Source: Henckelia pumila
Taxonomy: Eukaryota; Streptophyta; Magnoliopsida; Lamiales; Gesneriaceae
DNA length: 64,000 nt
Assembly (NCBI RefSeq): GCF_033568475.1
Contig: NW_027331831.1
Coordinates: forward strand, 11,036,001-11,100,000
Reading direction: 5' to 3'
This document shows positions 46,484 to 58,236 of this stretch, piece by piece. The position numbers were made by a program, and so were the translations under genes. The first letter of the stretch is position 1, and each line of letters starts with the position of its first letter. Under the pieces are notes generated by a model, which was given only the letters and a program-made list of their open reading frames with translations, did not search any database and was not told the origin of the DNA.

Positions 46484-46697
46484 CTCTACGTTTGTGTCAA
46501 GTCGACATCAAGTTAGAAAAATTACAACTAAAAAATAATAATAATAATAATAATAATAATAAAGATATGAACTAAAACTTAAGATTAACGAATATAGATA
46601 ACAAAAACTGCAAATACGTACACACATAAAGTATCAAAATTTAAACTCATCAAATCATAAATATTACTTCTTATATAATCTTTATGTAGCTTTCATA
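46484..46697. other. Spacer with AAT microsatellite
   Basis: About nine AAT repeats at 46534-46562; otherwise AT-rich DNA with no gene. Confidence 0.6.
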
Positions 46698-46705
46698 CTA
46701 CGCTT

Positions 46706-47513
46706 CAGGGGCGGCCCTGACCCCGCATGCCCCAAATTTTAAAAAAAATTATTATAGATGTATATTATAAATATTACGTATTAATGTACTTCAATTAATT
46801 TTTATTATACTATAATAGCTATTTAAAAAATCAAAGAATATTTATATATCGTCAACAATAAAGCTATCACTCAAATTAATATGTTCAATTGTCGCTTCGT
46901 TCATCACCTCTCAATTTGACGTTGTTTGTCGTCGATCATCACTTTTCACATTCTTGGCATTGATTTTTATAGCTTGATGTTCGACCAATTTTCTCTTGAC
47001 CTCTGTGTGCGTTAAAATTTGACTTATGAATCGTTCAATTTATTTTTAATTTAATGTTATATTTTAATATTTATAGTTAATTTTATGTCGTGGTTGAAAA
47101 TTATGGATTGAAGGTACAAATTTCGAAACTTAATTTTGAAAATTAGGACTTTTATTTAATTTATCTTTAATGACTAAATTAACTGATTTTAAATTAAATT
47201 AGCACTTAAATTGTGAGTTTTAATAGTTCAATGTGATTTTTTTTCGGGATCATAATTATATTCACAAAATATGATGATAATTTCGTATAACTCGATTATA
47301 TATGATTTTTTAAATGGAATTTGATATTTACACTCTATTTTGTGTTACCTACACTCAAATTCATGTGTATAATAAAGTGCAAATTTATTTACAAATGTAA
47401 TACAAATAACAAAAAACGGAGTGTAAATATCAACTTTTTTTAAAAAAAATTAATGTAAGAAACTCTTCCTCTAATCTTTGCCCCGGGCCTCATTTTTCTT
47501 TGGACCGCCCTTG
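46706..47513. mobile_element. 808-bp non-autonomous hAT-like element
   Basis: The ends CAGGGGCGGCCCTGA (left) and CAAGGGCGGTCCAAAG (right, reversed) are flanked by the 8-bp duplication ctacgctt / ctaagctt with one mismatch (46698-46705, 47514-47521). The interior is AT-rich without an ORF. The first eight bases of the TIR match the hAT element at 19621-20621, but the rest differs. Confidence 0.85.
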
Positions 47514-47521
47514 CTAAGCTT

Positions 47522-48571
47522 TATAATCATCAATGCATGACTCAATGCAGGATTGATGTCACGAGTACATACAAGCTGCTGCCTCTTGCTTCTCTCTTGG
47601 CCTACCACCTATGCCCCTAGAATCGTGTTACATATATTCTGAATCAATATTTAATAAACAATATCAAGTTTGTATGAAGTTAAATCAAAGAACTCAAATG
47701 CCAAATATGAGAGGGGAAATAAACTGGAAAAATTCCTTATTGTTATATATATATTTTAGGGCCACATGCTACGGAAACACTTTTTTTTATATAAATATAT
47801 ATTCTCAAAACATGTACTATCTTGTTCTCAATTGTATAGTGCGTCACTTTTTTTTTAAAAAATAAAAAAAAAAACACCATCGGAAGCGGAGGGTTTAGGC
47901 AAACCCCTACCTGTATATAAATGATGAAAAGAAGCCGATGGAGGAAGGGCAAAGGCTCCCTCTCACAGGACTAAGTTCAAAATATCATTACGACAAAATC
48001 TCAAAAAGAATAACAACAAATTAAGACCACATCGGTCGAATATATAAAGCAGGCAAACTGACTAAGCTAGCTGAAGGATCAAAATCTTCAAGCCATTCTC
48101 TATCAAGTCACCCAAGAAGCTCAGAAGGGAGTTCCAAGGGAGGTGGACAGCAAAGCAGAAAGAGGCCACCAGCACAAAAGTAAAATCCGCAGAAACCCAG
48201 TGGAGTACTCCGAAGCACTCTGAAATCCAACACCAGGCAACAAGACGAAGCAAGTAAGGCCGGAAAACATGTCTATCTCGAATGGGACCCATGCAAGAGC
48301 GGGTCAATAGGAGCAGAAGTAGAAACATGCACACACACACACACACACACACGAGGAACACCACCCTACACACACACACACCCTACCCACACACGCACCC
48401 TACAACACACGCACAACAACACCCAGCAATGCACACACACATAAAAAAACCCGAACAACGCACACACACCAACACACTCCAAGAAAAGAACGCAGACACT
48501 CTCCACAAGTCACGAGAGGTCCCAACCCAAAACGCACACACCCCAACACACGCAAAAAATGACCGCGACCC
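47522..48571. other. Intergenic DNA with CA-rich microsatellite, possible old LINE fragment
   Basis: 48320-48560 is CA-rich, with (AC)n at 48328-48352 and interspersed cacacac. 47870-48320 has balanced composition, unlike its surroundings. Read on minus, it resembles the non-coding tail of a plant LINE (ggggtttgcctaaaccctcc near a poly-T/A tract at 47845-47875). No RT domain and no target duplication could be shown. ORFs here are low complexity. Confidence 0.35.
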
Positions 48572-50117
48572 TGTAGTAACCCAGAACTCATTTTAAGATA
48601 ATAATATGTTAAACATGATTAAGGGTTAGTAATTAACCAATTCTGAGGCTTAATTGGACTTCAGAATTACCAGATGGATCGCTACATCTAAAGGTAGTAG
48701 CCAAGTTCCACTTTACATGCTATGTTATGACATATAATTTTAAAAGTGGCAAAACATGATTAAGGAGTCCTTATTTGGTGAAAATAAGTGGAAAATCAGC
48801 TCCGGAACGTCCGAAAATGGTAGTTAGGGTCCCGGGGGTCTCGGACAGTTCGGAGGCACCGAAATGAGTTCGAACCATCCGAACTCAAATACCAAGTTCG
48901 GCCCATCCGAACCTGGGTTCGGAGGATCCGAACCCAGCTCTTAGGAGGCTCCGAACTCCCCCAGACAGCAATGCTAGATGACTAATCCGCGATTTTCGAC
49001 AAGTGTCGGGCATGCAGGTTCGGAGGGCCCGAACCCCAGTTCGGAGGCTCCGAACTCCGGCAGATTTTGCCTATAAATAGGGCCATTCGGACAAGAAATT
49101 AGATATAAATCAAGTATTCCGAGTGTTCAGTTTATAGTAAGCGTTATACAGAGGGCCCTATCGGTAATAGTGAGATTCTGGAATAACAAAGAAGTGGTTG
49201 TAGTCATCCGGGACTAGCGACTCCAAAGGGCTATCTACGGACAAAGGTATGGTCCGGGAATCTATTTAAGTTTTGGAAGTACTTATTAGCTTAGTTAAGG
49301 CTTATAGAATTTATGTAGTGATACGGTGAACTTTTAAATATAGGCTTGGAACCTAGGATCCTACTATACTTGAACTAGCCTAGAGGTACGTACACATTGA
49401 CTGAGATTGCCAGCGAGTATACATGTTTATATGTTGCATTTATTTGGCATTATTATATGGCATGAGATATGATTTACCGTTTTCTTTATTCATATGTCAT
49501 GTGCATATACACGTTGAGCCTATACCTTGTTATACCTGACTATAGAGCCGCTCAGCTCTATATTCAATAGTCTGTCACTGAGAGTACCGCGACGGCGGGG
49601 GCATTTATGTATGTCTACTCTTGTGTACTAGACGAGTGTGGTTGCACCCAGAGGTTGATCCGTGCGGTGGCAGCACTCATGTGGTGCCTGTACTGAGCAT
49701 GACTTTTCAGATGACCATTTACCAGTCATCATGTTGCATGCATCATATTTATACGTGTACTCATGTTTATGTACTGGGAGTTACCGTTCACGTCCTAGTT
49801 GTTATCTTGGACACCCTATTCTATGGGGCAGGTCGCAGGATGGACGGAGCTGGTGGTTCAAGGCAGGATTAGGGAGCAGGCCTTGAGGAGTTAATTATAC
49901 AGCAGGATTCGATATAGATGTATAATGTTTACTTTTAAGTATTTTGATATGGTTGTATCACTACTGATGAATAAGCTTGACACTTTTATACTAAGCTGAT
50001 TTGTAATTTATGGTTATGTTTCCGTACGTTTTACTCTGTTAAGTTATTTTATTGTATTAAGTTTAATGCATGCTATTAGTTGTCAGTTAGTAGGTGATAC
50101 CATGCAGGGTCACTACA
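48572..50117 (+). repeat. 5' LTR of the gypsy element
   Basis: 1546 bp. A TATA box (tataaat, 49072-49078) marks the promoter. Just upstream (48840-49060) is a dense set of TTCGGA/TCCGAA words (ttcggaggctccgaact and variants), a candidate regulatory array. It is 12 bp longer than the 3' LTR, the difference lying in that array. Confidence 0.95.
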
Positions 50118-50121
50118 TTTT

Positions 50122-50133
50122 TGGTATCAGAGC
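50122..50133 (+). promoter_or_regulatory. Primer binding site, initiator tRNA-Met
   Basis: TGGTATCAGAGC lies four bases after the 5' LTR end. It is complementary to the 3' end of plant initiator methionine tRNA, the primer for minus-strand DNA synthesis. Confidence 0.93.
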
Positions 50134-50227
50134 ATGCTTAAATTTTGGGATTAGTACTTGGGATTTAGAATTAGTTTTGAGTAATTCTTGCGCATTTGGG
50201 ATTTTAATGTGCAATTATTTTCAGGAT

Positions 50228-51946
50228 ATGGCTGACGAAAGTCACGGTAGTATTGGCCAGGGAGGTGGTCATCATCATCGTCATCACCGCCATCATGATG
50301 ATCAACATCGTCATCATGAGGGTAGACGTCGCTACTCTATCAATAAATTCATGCAAGTAGGACCGAAACCTTTGGTGGGAGGAGAGAATCCTGAACAAGC
50401 AATAAGTTGGATGTCTAAACTCGAGAGTACTTTTCGTGCTTTCGATTGTATTGAGGATCAGAAATTGGAAGTTCTAGAATTTGTTCTAGAGGATCGAGCA
50501 CGTTTTTGGTGGGATGCCAAAGCTGCTCAGGCACGTACTGAGAGAGGACAGGTGACTTGGGGAGATTTCTGTCAACAGTTCTAGAAACTGTATTTTCCTC
50601 CAGCTGTTCGCCAAGCACGATCGATGGAGTTGCTTACTCTGAGGCAAGGATCAATGACTATTGATCAATATCAGCAATGATTTCTTGATCTGCTACCTTT
50701 CAATCCTCATATTAATGAGAGTGATGCATCGAAGTATGATCTCTTTCTATAAGGCCTGAACCAAGATATCTACTCACAGGTTGTTGTCTGTGATGACCCA
50801 GTATCTTATGAGATTTTGGTGAATCGTTGCCGTCTTGTGGAGACCAGCAACAGGCGTGCATAGTTGTTGATGCCAGCACAGCTTAGTGGATCATTTGAGC
50901 CTAGAGCTCAATCTGTTGTGCAAACTGGACCTACGTCTTCTTCTACTCCTACTACTTCATCTGGATCTCGTGGTTCACAAGGTATGTTCCGTTTTGGGAA
51001 GAAGAAGAAGAAGGAGGAGTTTTGTAGTCACTGTGGAGGGAATCATCCTACAGCTTCATGTCGGAGAGCTACTGGTGCTTGTTATATTTGCGGTCAGCAG
51101 GGACATCTGCGGAGAGATTGTCCTCAGCGCATGGGTTCTGCTAGTGGATCGGGATCACAGGTTGGATCTCAGGCTTATACTTTTCCACGACAGCAGTCAG
51201 CACCACAGAGTTCTTCTGGTTACCATCCCCAGACTCAAGGGCAGGTATTTGCTTTGTCTCAAGAACAGGCTACTGAAGGAAGTGATCGCATGTTGGCAGG
51301 TACCTTTTTGTTATGTGGTATTCCTGCACTTGTTTTAATTGATACTGGAGCATCGCATTCCTTTATTTCTAGTCGCTTTTTTAAGAGACATAGATTACCT
51401 TATGTATCATTAGAGATGGATTTAGTTGTATCTACTCCGCTGGAGCAGGAGATAGTAACTAAGCGTCTAGTGATGGGTTGCCTTCTAGAGTTTGAGGGTA
51501 ATGTATTGTCAGCTAATCTGATGATATTAGCGATGGCAGATTTTGATTGTATTTTGGGAATAGATATACTGACTTTGTATCACGCTACTGTGGATTGTTA
51601 TCAACGTCTGGTACAGTTTCATCCGGCTAAGGGTGATAGCTGGTATTTTTATGGTGAGGGTGCGCGACCTCCGATGCCACTTGTTTCGGCTCTGAAGGCA
51701 TGTCATGTCTTGGAGTCAGGTGGGGAGGGCTACCTTATCTATACAGTTGATATGTCCATGAGTAGTACGGGTATTGATCAGTTACCGGTAATCAGTGAGT
51801 TTCCTGATGTATTCCCTGACGAGATTCCTAGTTTTCCTCCGGTGCGAGAGGTTGAATTTGTTATTGATTTAGTACCAGGAACTACGCCTATATACCAAGT
51901 GCCTTATCGTCTAGCACCATCAGAGATGAGGGAATTGAAACAGTAG
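50228..51946 (+). pseudogene. Gypsy gag and protease, with several nonsense codons
   Basis: A single frame runs from ATG 50228 (MADESHGSIGQGG) through five stops: TAG 50582, TGA 50678, TAA 50750, TAG 50861 and TAG 51944. The N-terminus is unusually His-rich (HHHRHHRHHDDQHRHH). The capsid region follows (FMQVGPKPLVGGENPEQA, FWWDAKAA). Then comes the zinc knuckle CYICGQQGHLRRDC near 51080-51121. The aspartic protease has VLIDTGASHSFIS, and the linker to RT reads FPDVFPDEIPSFPP. Gag forms the particle; the protease matures it. Four of the five stops fit single C-to-T changes at Gln or Arg codons (CAA/CAG/CGA), with neighbours otherwise well conserved, so decay is recent. Confidence 0.92.
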
Positions 51947-53326
51947 TTACAGGATCTGCTTGATAAGAGATATATTCGTCCTAGTGTTTTTCCGTGGGAA
52001 GCACCTGTTTTGTTCGTCAAGAAGAAAGATGGATCGATGCGATTGTGTATTGATTACAGGCAGTTGAATCGTGTCACCATCAAGAATAAGTATCTTTTGC
52101 CGCGGATTGATGATATATTCGATCAAGTACAGGATACTTCTGTTTACTCCAAGATAGATCTGAGATCTAGATACCACCAGATGTGGGTACGAGACTCAGA
52201 TATTTCTACGACTGCTTTTAGGACCAGATACGGGCATTATGAATTTCTGGTTATGCCATTTGGTTTGAAGAATGCATCGGCAGTCTTTATGAATCTGATG
52301 AATCAGGTATTTCGAGAATATCTGGATAGATTTGTCATCGTCTTCATTGATGATATTCTTGTCTATTCTCATGACAAGGATGAGCATGCACAACATTTGA
52401 GGATTGTTTTACAGACGTTACGAGATAAGCAGCTGTATGCGAAATTGAGCAAGTGTGAATTCTGGCTTGATCGGGTAGTGTTTCTCGGTCATGTGATTTC
52501 TAATGAAGGGATATCTGTTGATCCTAGTAAGATAGAGGCAGTGCTGAACTGGTCTCATCCGACGACGGTTGCTGAGATTCGTAGTTTCTTGGGTCTAGTT
52601 GGATATTACCGTCGGTTCATCGAGAATTTTACACAGTTGGCCAGACCTTTGACACAGCTTACACGGAAAGATGTTGCCTTCATATGGTCCTCGGATTGTG
52701 AGGAGTCATTTCACAAGCTGCGTGGACGTCTTACTACTGCACCTGTGCTAGCTCTACCTTCTGGATCAGGAGGTTATGTTGTCTATACTGATGCCTCTGG
52801 TCAGGGGTTGGGATGTGTTCTAACACAGCATGGACATGTTATTGCCTATGCTTCTCGACAGTTGAAGACGCATGAGAATAATTATCCAGTATATGATCTC
52901 GAGTTAGCCGCCATTGTATTTGCGCTCAAGATTTGGAGACATTATCTTTATGGCGAGAAATTTGAGATATTTACGGATCACAAGAGTCTGAAATATTTAT
53001 TCACTCAGGCGGAGTTGAATGTGCGACAGAGATGCTGTATGGATCTTTTGAAGGATTATGATTGTGAAATCAAATATCATCCAGGTTCTGTTAATCTTAC
53101 TGCTGATGTCTTGAGTCGGCAGGTGAGACTTTCTGCACTTCAGACTAGTGAAGTATCTCATATGATTCAAGAGTGTTGTTCATTGAGTTTTACGCTCAAG
53201 CACAAGAAAGGGAGAAATGAGATTCGATTGTATACTATTTTGTCTGAGCCAGCATTGTATTCTCGGATCAGAGATGCTCAGATATCTGATGTTAAGACTC
53301 AGCGTTTGGCACGTTTAGCCAATTGA
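51947..53326 (+). pseudogene. Gypsy reverse transcriptase and RNase H
   Basis: An open stretch in the same frame as gag. The RT shows [18 protein letters not shown], the [10 protein letters not shown] block, [11 protein letters not shown] and the catalytic box [11 protein letters not shown] (FIDD form). It then has [10 protein letters not shown] and [12 protein letters not shown]. RNase H has [13 protein letters not shown] with its catalytic Asp, the [13 protein letters not shown] block and [10 protein letters not shown]. It would copy element RNA to DNA and degrade the template. It is ended by TGA at 53324-53326 (again compatible with CGA to TGA), after which the frame resumes. Confidence 0.95.
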
Positions 53327-54041
53327 TTTAATACATCTGGATTTCATTTTCAGGCAGATGGTTTATTGTTCTTATCTAATCGAGTGGTTGTACCTAATGT
53401 TGCGGAGCTCAGGAACGATATTCTATCTCAAGCTCACAGGAGTCGATTATCAGTTCATCCTGGAAGCATGAAAATGTATAAAGACTTGCGAACTAGATTC
53501 TGGTGGAATGGGATGAAACGGAGTGTGTATCAATTTGTTTCAAGATGTTTGGTTTGTCAACAGGTCAAGGCTGAACACCGACGACCAGGTGGATTATTGC
53601 AGAATCTTGAGATTCCCGAATGGAAGTGGGAGTACGTAACTATGGATTTTTTTACCCACTTACCTATAACTTCACGTCAGTGTGATGCTATCTGGGTCGT
53701 TTGACCGTTTAACGAAATCAGCACACTTTATTCCTTATAACCGGGAGTATTCTTATGATCGCATGGCACGTTTATACATCCAGGAGATAGTGCGATTGCA
53801 TGGGATTCCAGTGAGCATAGTCAGTGATAGAGACCCGCGGTTTACCTCACGTTTTTGGGGTAGTTTTCAGGAGGCGTTGGGTACCACTCTGAGTTTGAGC
53901 ACTGCATATCATCCGAAGATTGACGGACAGTCAGAGCGGACGATTCGTACGTTGGAGGATATGCTACGTTCTTCTGTCATGGACTTTGGCTTATCTTGGC
54001 AGGATCAGTTACCTTTGATCGAATTTGCCTACAATAACAGT
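53327..54041 (+). pseudogene. Gypsy integrase, N-terminal and catalytic part
   Basis: The HHCC zinc domain (H..RLSVHPGSMKMYKDLR ... CLVCQQVK) and the DDE core are present: Asp in YVTMDFFTHLP, Asp in VSDRDPRFTSRFW, Glu in DGQSERTIRTLED. The frame is lost near 53697-53705: the upstream frame stops at TGA 53702-53704 and the rest of the core is read in another frame, so a small indel lies there. The core is cut at 54041 by the inserted solo LTR. Confidence 0.93.
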
Positions 54042-55727
54042 TGTTACGCCTTAAACGCATACAAATCTCGTGTTATGAGATTAATGTTTTTAATGCATTA
54101 ACAAGTCTCATAATATTATGTTTTGATGATTACAAAACTCGGTTAATTGTTACTAACCATTTAAAGTGAGATTTTGCAGATTAGAATTTATTGACAAATA
54201 AATTGTTGGAAGTTATTTTGAAGCTATACATGTATTTATAAAGTCTTTTATTGCTCATTGAATGGATGAAACATTGTTAAGAGATATGAAAAAAAAAAAG
54301 AAGAAGAAGCCAAAGTATGGAGCAGCAACTTCCGAAAATTACTGGGAATTTTCTAGGCATTTAAATCCGATCTCCACCGGTCATAATCGTGATGAAGAAG
54401 TTTTACATGTGTTGTCCAAATTTGAGAGCAATCCAACGGCTAGATATGGAGCTATGATGTTTCCACAAAAATTGTGCAGTACCTATTTCTGCAGAACTTG
54501 TAGTGAAGAATGAAGAATCAACTTCTGAAAATTACTGGACGTGCTTGAAACATCCAAATCAAATCTCCACCGATCAAAATCAATATCAGGATGTTTTCAA
54601 ACTTATATCAAAATTTCATATCAATCCAACGGCTAGATATGAAGTTATGATTTTTCTACAAAGATTGCACAGTACTTATTTCTGCAGAACATGAAGCAAA
54701 TTATGAAGATTCAACTTCAGAAATTAACTGGGATTGTTTGAAACATCCAAATCACATCTCCACCGATCAGATTCAAATTCAGGATGTTTTACAACCTCTG
54801 TCCAAATTTCAGATCAATCCAACAGATAAATATGGAGATATGAATTTTTCCAATTTGTTGCACAGAACAAGTTCGAAAACTTGATGAAGTGACTTCCGAA
54901 AATTACTGGAAATGTTTGACAAGTTAGAATCGAATCTCCACCGTTCAGATTGAAGATCCAGATGTTTTAAAGCTTCAGTTCAAATTTCAGATCAATCCAA
55001 CGGTTAGATTGGAAGATATGATTTTTCCACAAAATCCGCTCAGTGCTGGGAAAATGTAGGCAGCGGCGCCGAACACTTTTTGTCATTCCTTGACTTCTTA
55101 CCACACGCTCCAAGCACTCAAATCAGATTCAAAACTTTGCCAACTATAAATAGAGGCCATCCAAGTTCATTTGGAGACATCCCAACTCATCTCTTCTCTC
55201 CTTTGCAAGCAATTTCTCACTATCAAAGTGTTTGTGTGATATATTTGAGAGTGTTTGTAAAAATAGTTTGTGAGTTGGTTGTGCTATTGTTGTAAACACT
55301 TGAGTGTGAATCCAAGTGTGTTGTGCTATCGTTGTAAACACTTGTGTGTGAAGCCAAGTGTATTTTACGAGTGTTGAGGCTATCCTTGGAGCCCTTAAGG
55401 CCAAGAGTGTTGAGTTGTATCGGCGCGGTGATCGTGTCAAGTTGTAAGGCTATCCTTGGAGCCATCAAGGCCAAGACGTTCGAAGTGCTAGTGGATCCTT
55501 GGTTAATCGACTTAACCAAGAAGGGGAGACGTAGACGATTTATCGTCGAACTTCCATAAACATCTCTTATCCCTTTTACTGCTTTATTTACATTACGCAT
55601 TTATTTACCGCACTTATTATTTGATTGCTTAAGTCTTCCGCTTGCGTACTTGCATAATCGCTTTAAATTGCTAAAGTTGCCAATAGAACCTAAATCCCCC
55701 CCCCCCCCCCCCAATTAGGTTCTAACA
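54042..55727 (+). mobile_element. Solo LTR (1686 bp) nested in the gypsy integrase
   Basis: It starts TGTTACGCC, ends TTCTAACA, and is flanked by the perfect 5-bp duplication acagt (54037-54041, 55728-55732). The disrupted integrase resumes directly afterwards. A TATA box (tataaata, 55145-55152) lies about two thirds along on plus, so the parent element was in plus orientation. No internal region or second LTR is present, the usual outcome of LTR-LTR recombination. The size suggests a large-LTR lineage (for example SIRE/Maximus copia), not proven. It has a C17 run near the end (55696-55712). Confidence 0.9.
54324..55040 (+). repeat. ~190-bp tandem repeat inside the solo LTR (4 units)
   Basis: The marker acttc(c/t/a)gaaaatta recurs at about 54328, 54519, 54714 and 54890. 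Each unit carries aatc.(g/a)atctccaccg, caaatttcagatcaatccaa and tttc.acaaa at matching places. Units have diverged by roughly 15-25%. Confidence 0.85.
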
Positions 55728-55732
55728 ACAGT

Positions 55733-56503
55733 TATCATCGTAGTATTGATATGGCACCTTTCGAGGCATTGTATGGTCGACGGTGTCGTACTCCGTTATT
55801 CTGGGATGAAATAGGAGAACGACAAGTCTAGGGTCCTGAGTTGGTGCAGCAGATTGTAGACAAGGTAAATTTGAGCAAGCGGAGGATCAAAACTGCTCAA
55901 GATAGACAAGCCAGTTATGCTAATATTCATCGCAGGCCATTGCAGTTTGAGCCTGGTGAATATGTGTTCTTGCGAGTATCACCTTTTAGGAAGGTGATGA
56001 GATTCGGTGTGAAAGGTAAGTTATCACCTCGTTTCATTGGGCCTTTCCAGATACTGGAGAAGATTGGAGATGTTGCTTATCGTTTGGCGTTACCGCCATC
56101 TCTTTCCAGTATACATAATGTTTTTCATGTGTCGTTACTTCGACAGTACATAGCTGATGAATCTCATATTATCCAGCATGCTGATATTCAGCTAGAACCA
56201 AATCTGTCTTTTGTTGAACGACCACTCCGTATCCTAGACAAGAAGGAGAAAATTCTTCGGAACAAGACTATACCACTTGTGATGGTACAGTGGCAGCGCC
56301 GAGGCGCTGAAGAAGCAACTTGGGAAACTGAGAGTCGTATGCAAGCAGAATATCCTGAGTTGTTTGCTTTGTATTTTTTATTACCATGTAGTTGTAATTA
56401 TAGTTGTTGTAATAAAACATGGTTTAATGTTTCATATTGTTATATTGATTTGTCTTTAGATTTTATTTCGCGGACAAAATATCTAAAGATGGGGAGAATG
56501 TAG
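55733..56503 (+). pseudogene. Gypsy integrase C-terminus with chromodomain-like end
   Basis: It continues the integrase after the solo LTR (APFEALYGRRCRTPLFW), with TAG at 55829-55831, then an open stretch to 56503. It contains the GPY/F-type module (GKLSPRFIGPFQILEKIG and VAYRLALPPSLSSIHNVFHV) and ends in VMVQWQRRGAEEATWETES, the degenerate chromodomain found in Tekay-type chromoviruses. This module is thought to steer integration to marked chromatin. Confidence 0.9.
56485..56498 (+). promoter_or_regulatory. Polypurine tract
   Basis: taaagatggggagaa lies immediately before the 3' LTR start at 56499. It is the RNase H-resistant primer for plus-strand DNA. Confidence 0.85.
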
Positions 56504-58032
56504 TAACCCAGAACCCATTTTAAGATAATAATATGTTAAATATGATTAAGGATTAGTAATTAACCAATTCTGAGGCTTAATTGGACTTCAGAATTACCAG
56601 ATGGATCGCTACATCTAAAGGTAGTAGCCAAGTTCTACTTTACATGCTATGTTATGACATATAATTTTAAAAGTGGCAAAACATGATTAAGGAGTCCTTA
56701 TTTGGTGAAAATAAGTGTAAAATCAGCTCCGGAACGTCCGAAAATGGTAGGAAGGGTCCCGGGGGTCTCGGACAGTTTGGAGGCACCGAAATGAGTTCGG
56801 GCCATCCGAACTCAAATACCAAGTTCGGACCATCCGAATCCTCCGAACCCAGCTCTTAGGAGGCTCCGAACTCCCCGAGACAACAATGCTAGATGACTAA
56901 TCCGCGATTTTCGACAAGTGTCGGGCATGCAGGTTCGGAGGGCCCGAACCCCAGTTCGGAGGCTCCGAACTCCGGCATATTTTGCCTATAAATAGGGCCA
57001 TTCAGACAAGAAATTAGATATAAATCAAGTATTCCGAGTGTTCAGTTTATAGTAAGCGTTATACAGAGGGCCCTATCGGTAATAATGAGATTCTGGAATA
57101 ACAAAGAAGTGGTTATAGTCATCCGGGACTAGCGACTCCAAAGGGCTATCTACGGACAAAGGTATGGTCCGGGAATCTATTTAAGTTTTGGGAGTACTTA
57201 TTAGCTTAGTTAAGGCTTATAGAATTTATGTAGTGATACGGTGAACTTTTGAATATAGGCTTGGAACCTAGGATCCTAATATACTTGAACTAGCCTAGAG
57301 GTACGTACACATTGACTGAGATTGCCAGCGAGTATACATGTTTATATGTTGCATTTATTTGGCATTATTATATGGCATGAGATATGATTTACCGTTTTCT
57401 TTATTCATATGTCATGTGCATATACACGTTGAGCCTATACCTTGTTATACCTGACTATAGAGCCGCTCAACTCTATATTCGATAGTCTGTCACTGAGAGT
57501 ACCGCGACGGCGGGGGCATTTATGTCTGTCTACTCTGGTGTACTAGACGAGTGTGGTTGCACCCAGAGGTTGATCCGTGCGGTGGCAGCACTCATGTGGC
57601 GCCTGTACTGAGCATGACTTTTCAGATGACCATTTACCAGTCATCATGTTGCATGCATCATATTTATACGTGTACTCATGTTTATGTACTGTGCGTTACT
57701 GCTCACGTCCTAGTTGTTATCTTGGACACCCTATTCCATGGGGCAGATCGCAGGATGGACGGAGCTGGTGGTTCAAGGCAGGATTAGGGAGCAGGCCTTG
57801 AGGAGTTAATTATACAGCAGGATTCGATATAGCTGTATAATGTTTACTTTTAAGTATTTCGATATGGTTGTATCACTACTGATGAATAAGCTTGACACTT
57901 TTATACTAAGCTGATTTGTAATTTATGGTTATGTTTCCGCACGTTTTACTCTGTTAAGTTATTTTGCTGTATTAAGTTTAATGCATGCTATTAGTTGCCA
58001 GTTAGTAGGTGATACCATGCAGGGTCACTACA
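56499..58032 (+). repeat. 3' LTR of the gypsy element
   Basis: 1534 bp, with TATA box tataaat at 56987-56993. It differs from the 5' LTR by scattered substitutions, mostly transitions, and a 12-bp deletion in the TTCGGA/TCCGAA array near 56835. Confidence 0.95.
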
Positions 58033-58037
58033 GACCC

Positions 58038-58231
58038 AAACAGAGAGCAAAGAAAGATAAGAAAATAAAGTAAATAAATAAAAAGGAAAATACAACTAGC
58101 AAAATAAACAATCAAAGAAGCCCAGTTTTTATTTTTTTTATTTTTTTTCTCAGAAGACTATAAACTACAAGGCGTGGGCACGCTGTTATTAAGTTTAACG
58201 ACAACGCGCACCGTACGCTGCAGATAGTGCA
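58038..58231. other. 194-bp host spacer between two LTR elements
   Basis: Purine-rich then mixed sequence with no gene; it is what remains of the pre-insertion locus between the gypsy and copia elements. Confidence 0.6.
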
Positions 58232-58236
58232 CGACT

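Larger units (their letters stand above)
48572..58032 (+). mobile_element. Ty3/gypsy retrotransposon (chromovirus, Tekay-like), degenerate, with nested solo LTR
   Basis: LTRs 48572-50117 and 56499-58032 start TGTAGTAACCC and end CACTACA. They are flanked by the perfect 5-bp duplication gaccc (48567-48571, 58033-58037). A tRNA-iMet primer site and a polypurine tract are in place. Domain order gag, protease, RT, RNase H, integrase, with a chromodomain-like end, is that of Ty3/gypsy. The two LTRs look roughly 97-98% identical by eye, with one 12-bp indel, so insertion was fairly recent. Yet the coding region has at least seven stops, one frameshift and a 1.7-kb insertion (54042-55727). Confidence 0.96.

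Noticed and set aside
48062-48596. ORFs on both strands in the CA-rich region (VCVCVCV and HTHTHTH)
   Set aside because: Microsatellite translation; no codon structure outside the repeat.
49621-49886. 74-83-codon ORFs in the gypsy LTRs, repeated at 57551-57801
   Set aside because: Located in untranslated LTR sequence, present twice because the LTRs are duplicates, no domain.
54262-54694. Plus-strand ORFs in the solo LTR resembling a repeat protein
   Set aside because: They arise from the ~190-bp tandem repeats of the LTR, whose period is not a constant multiple of three, so the frame is not kept.
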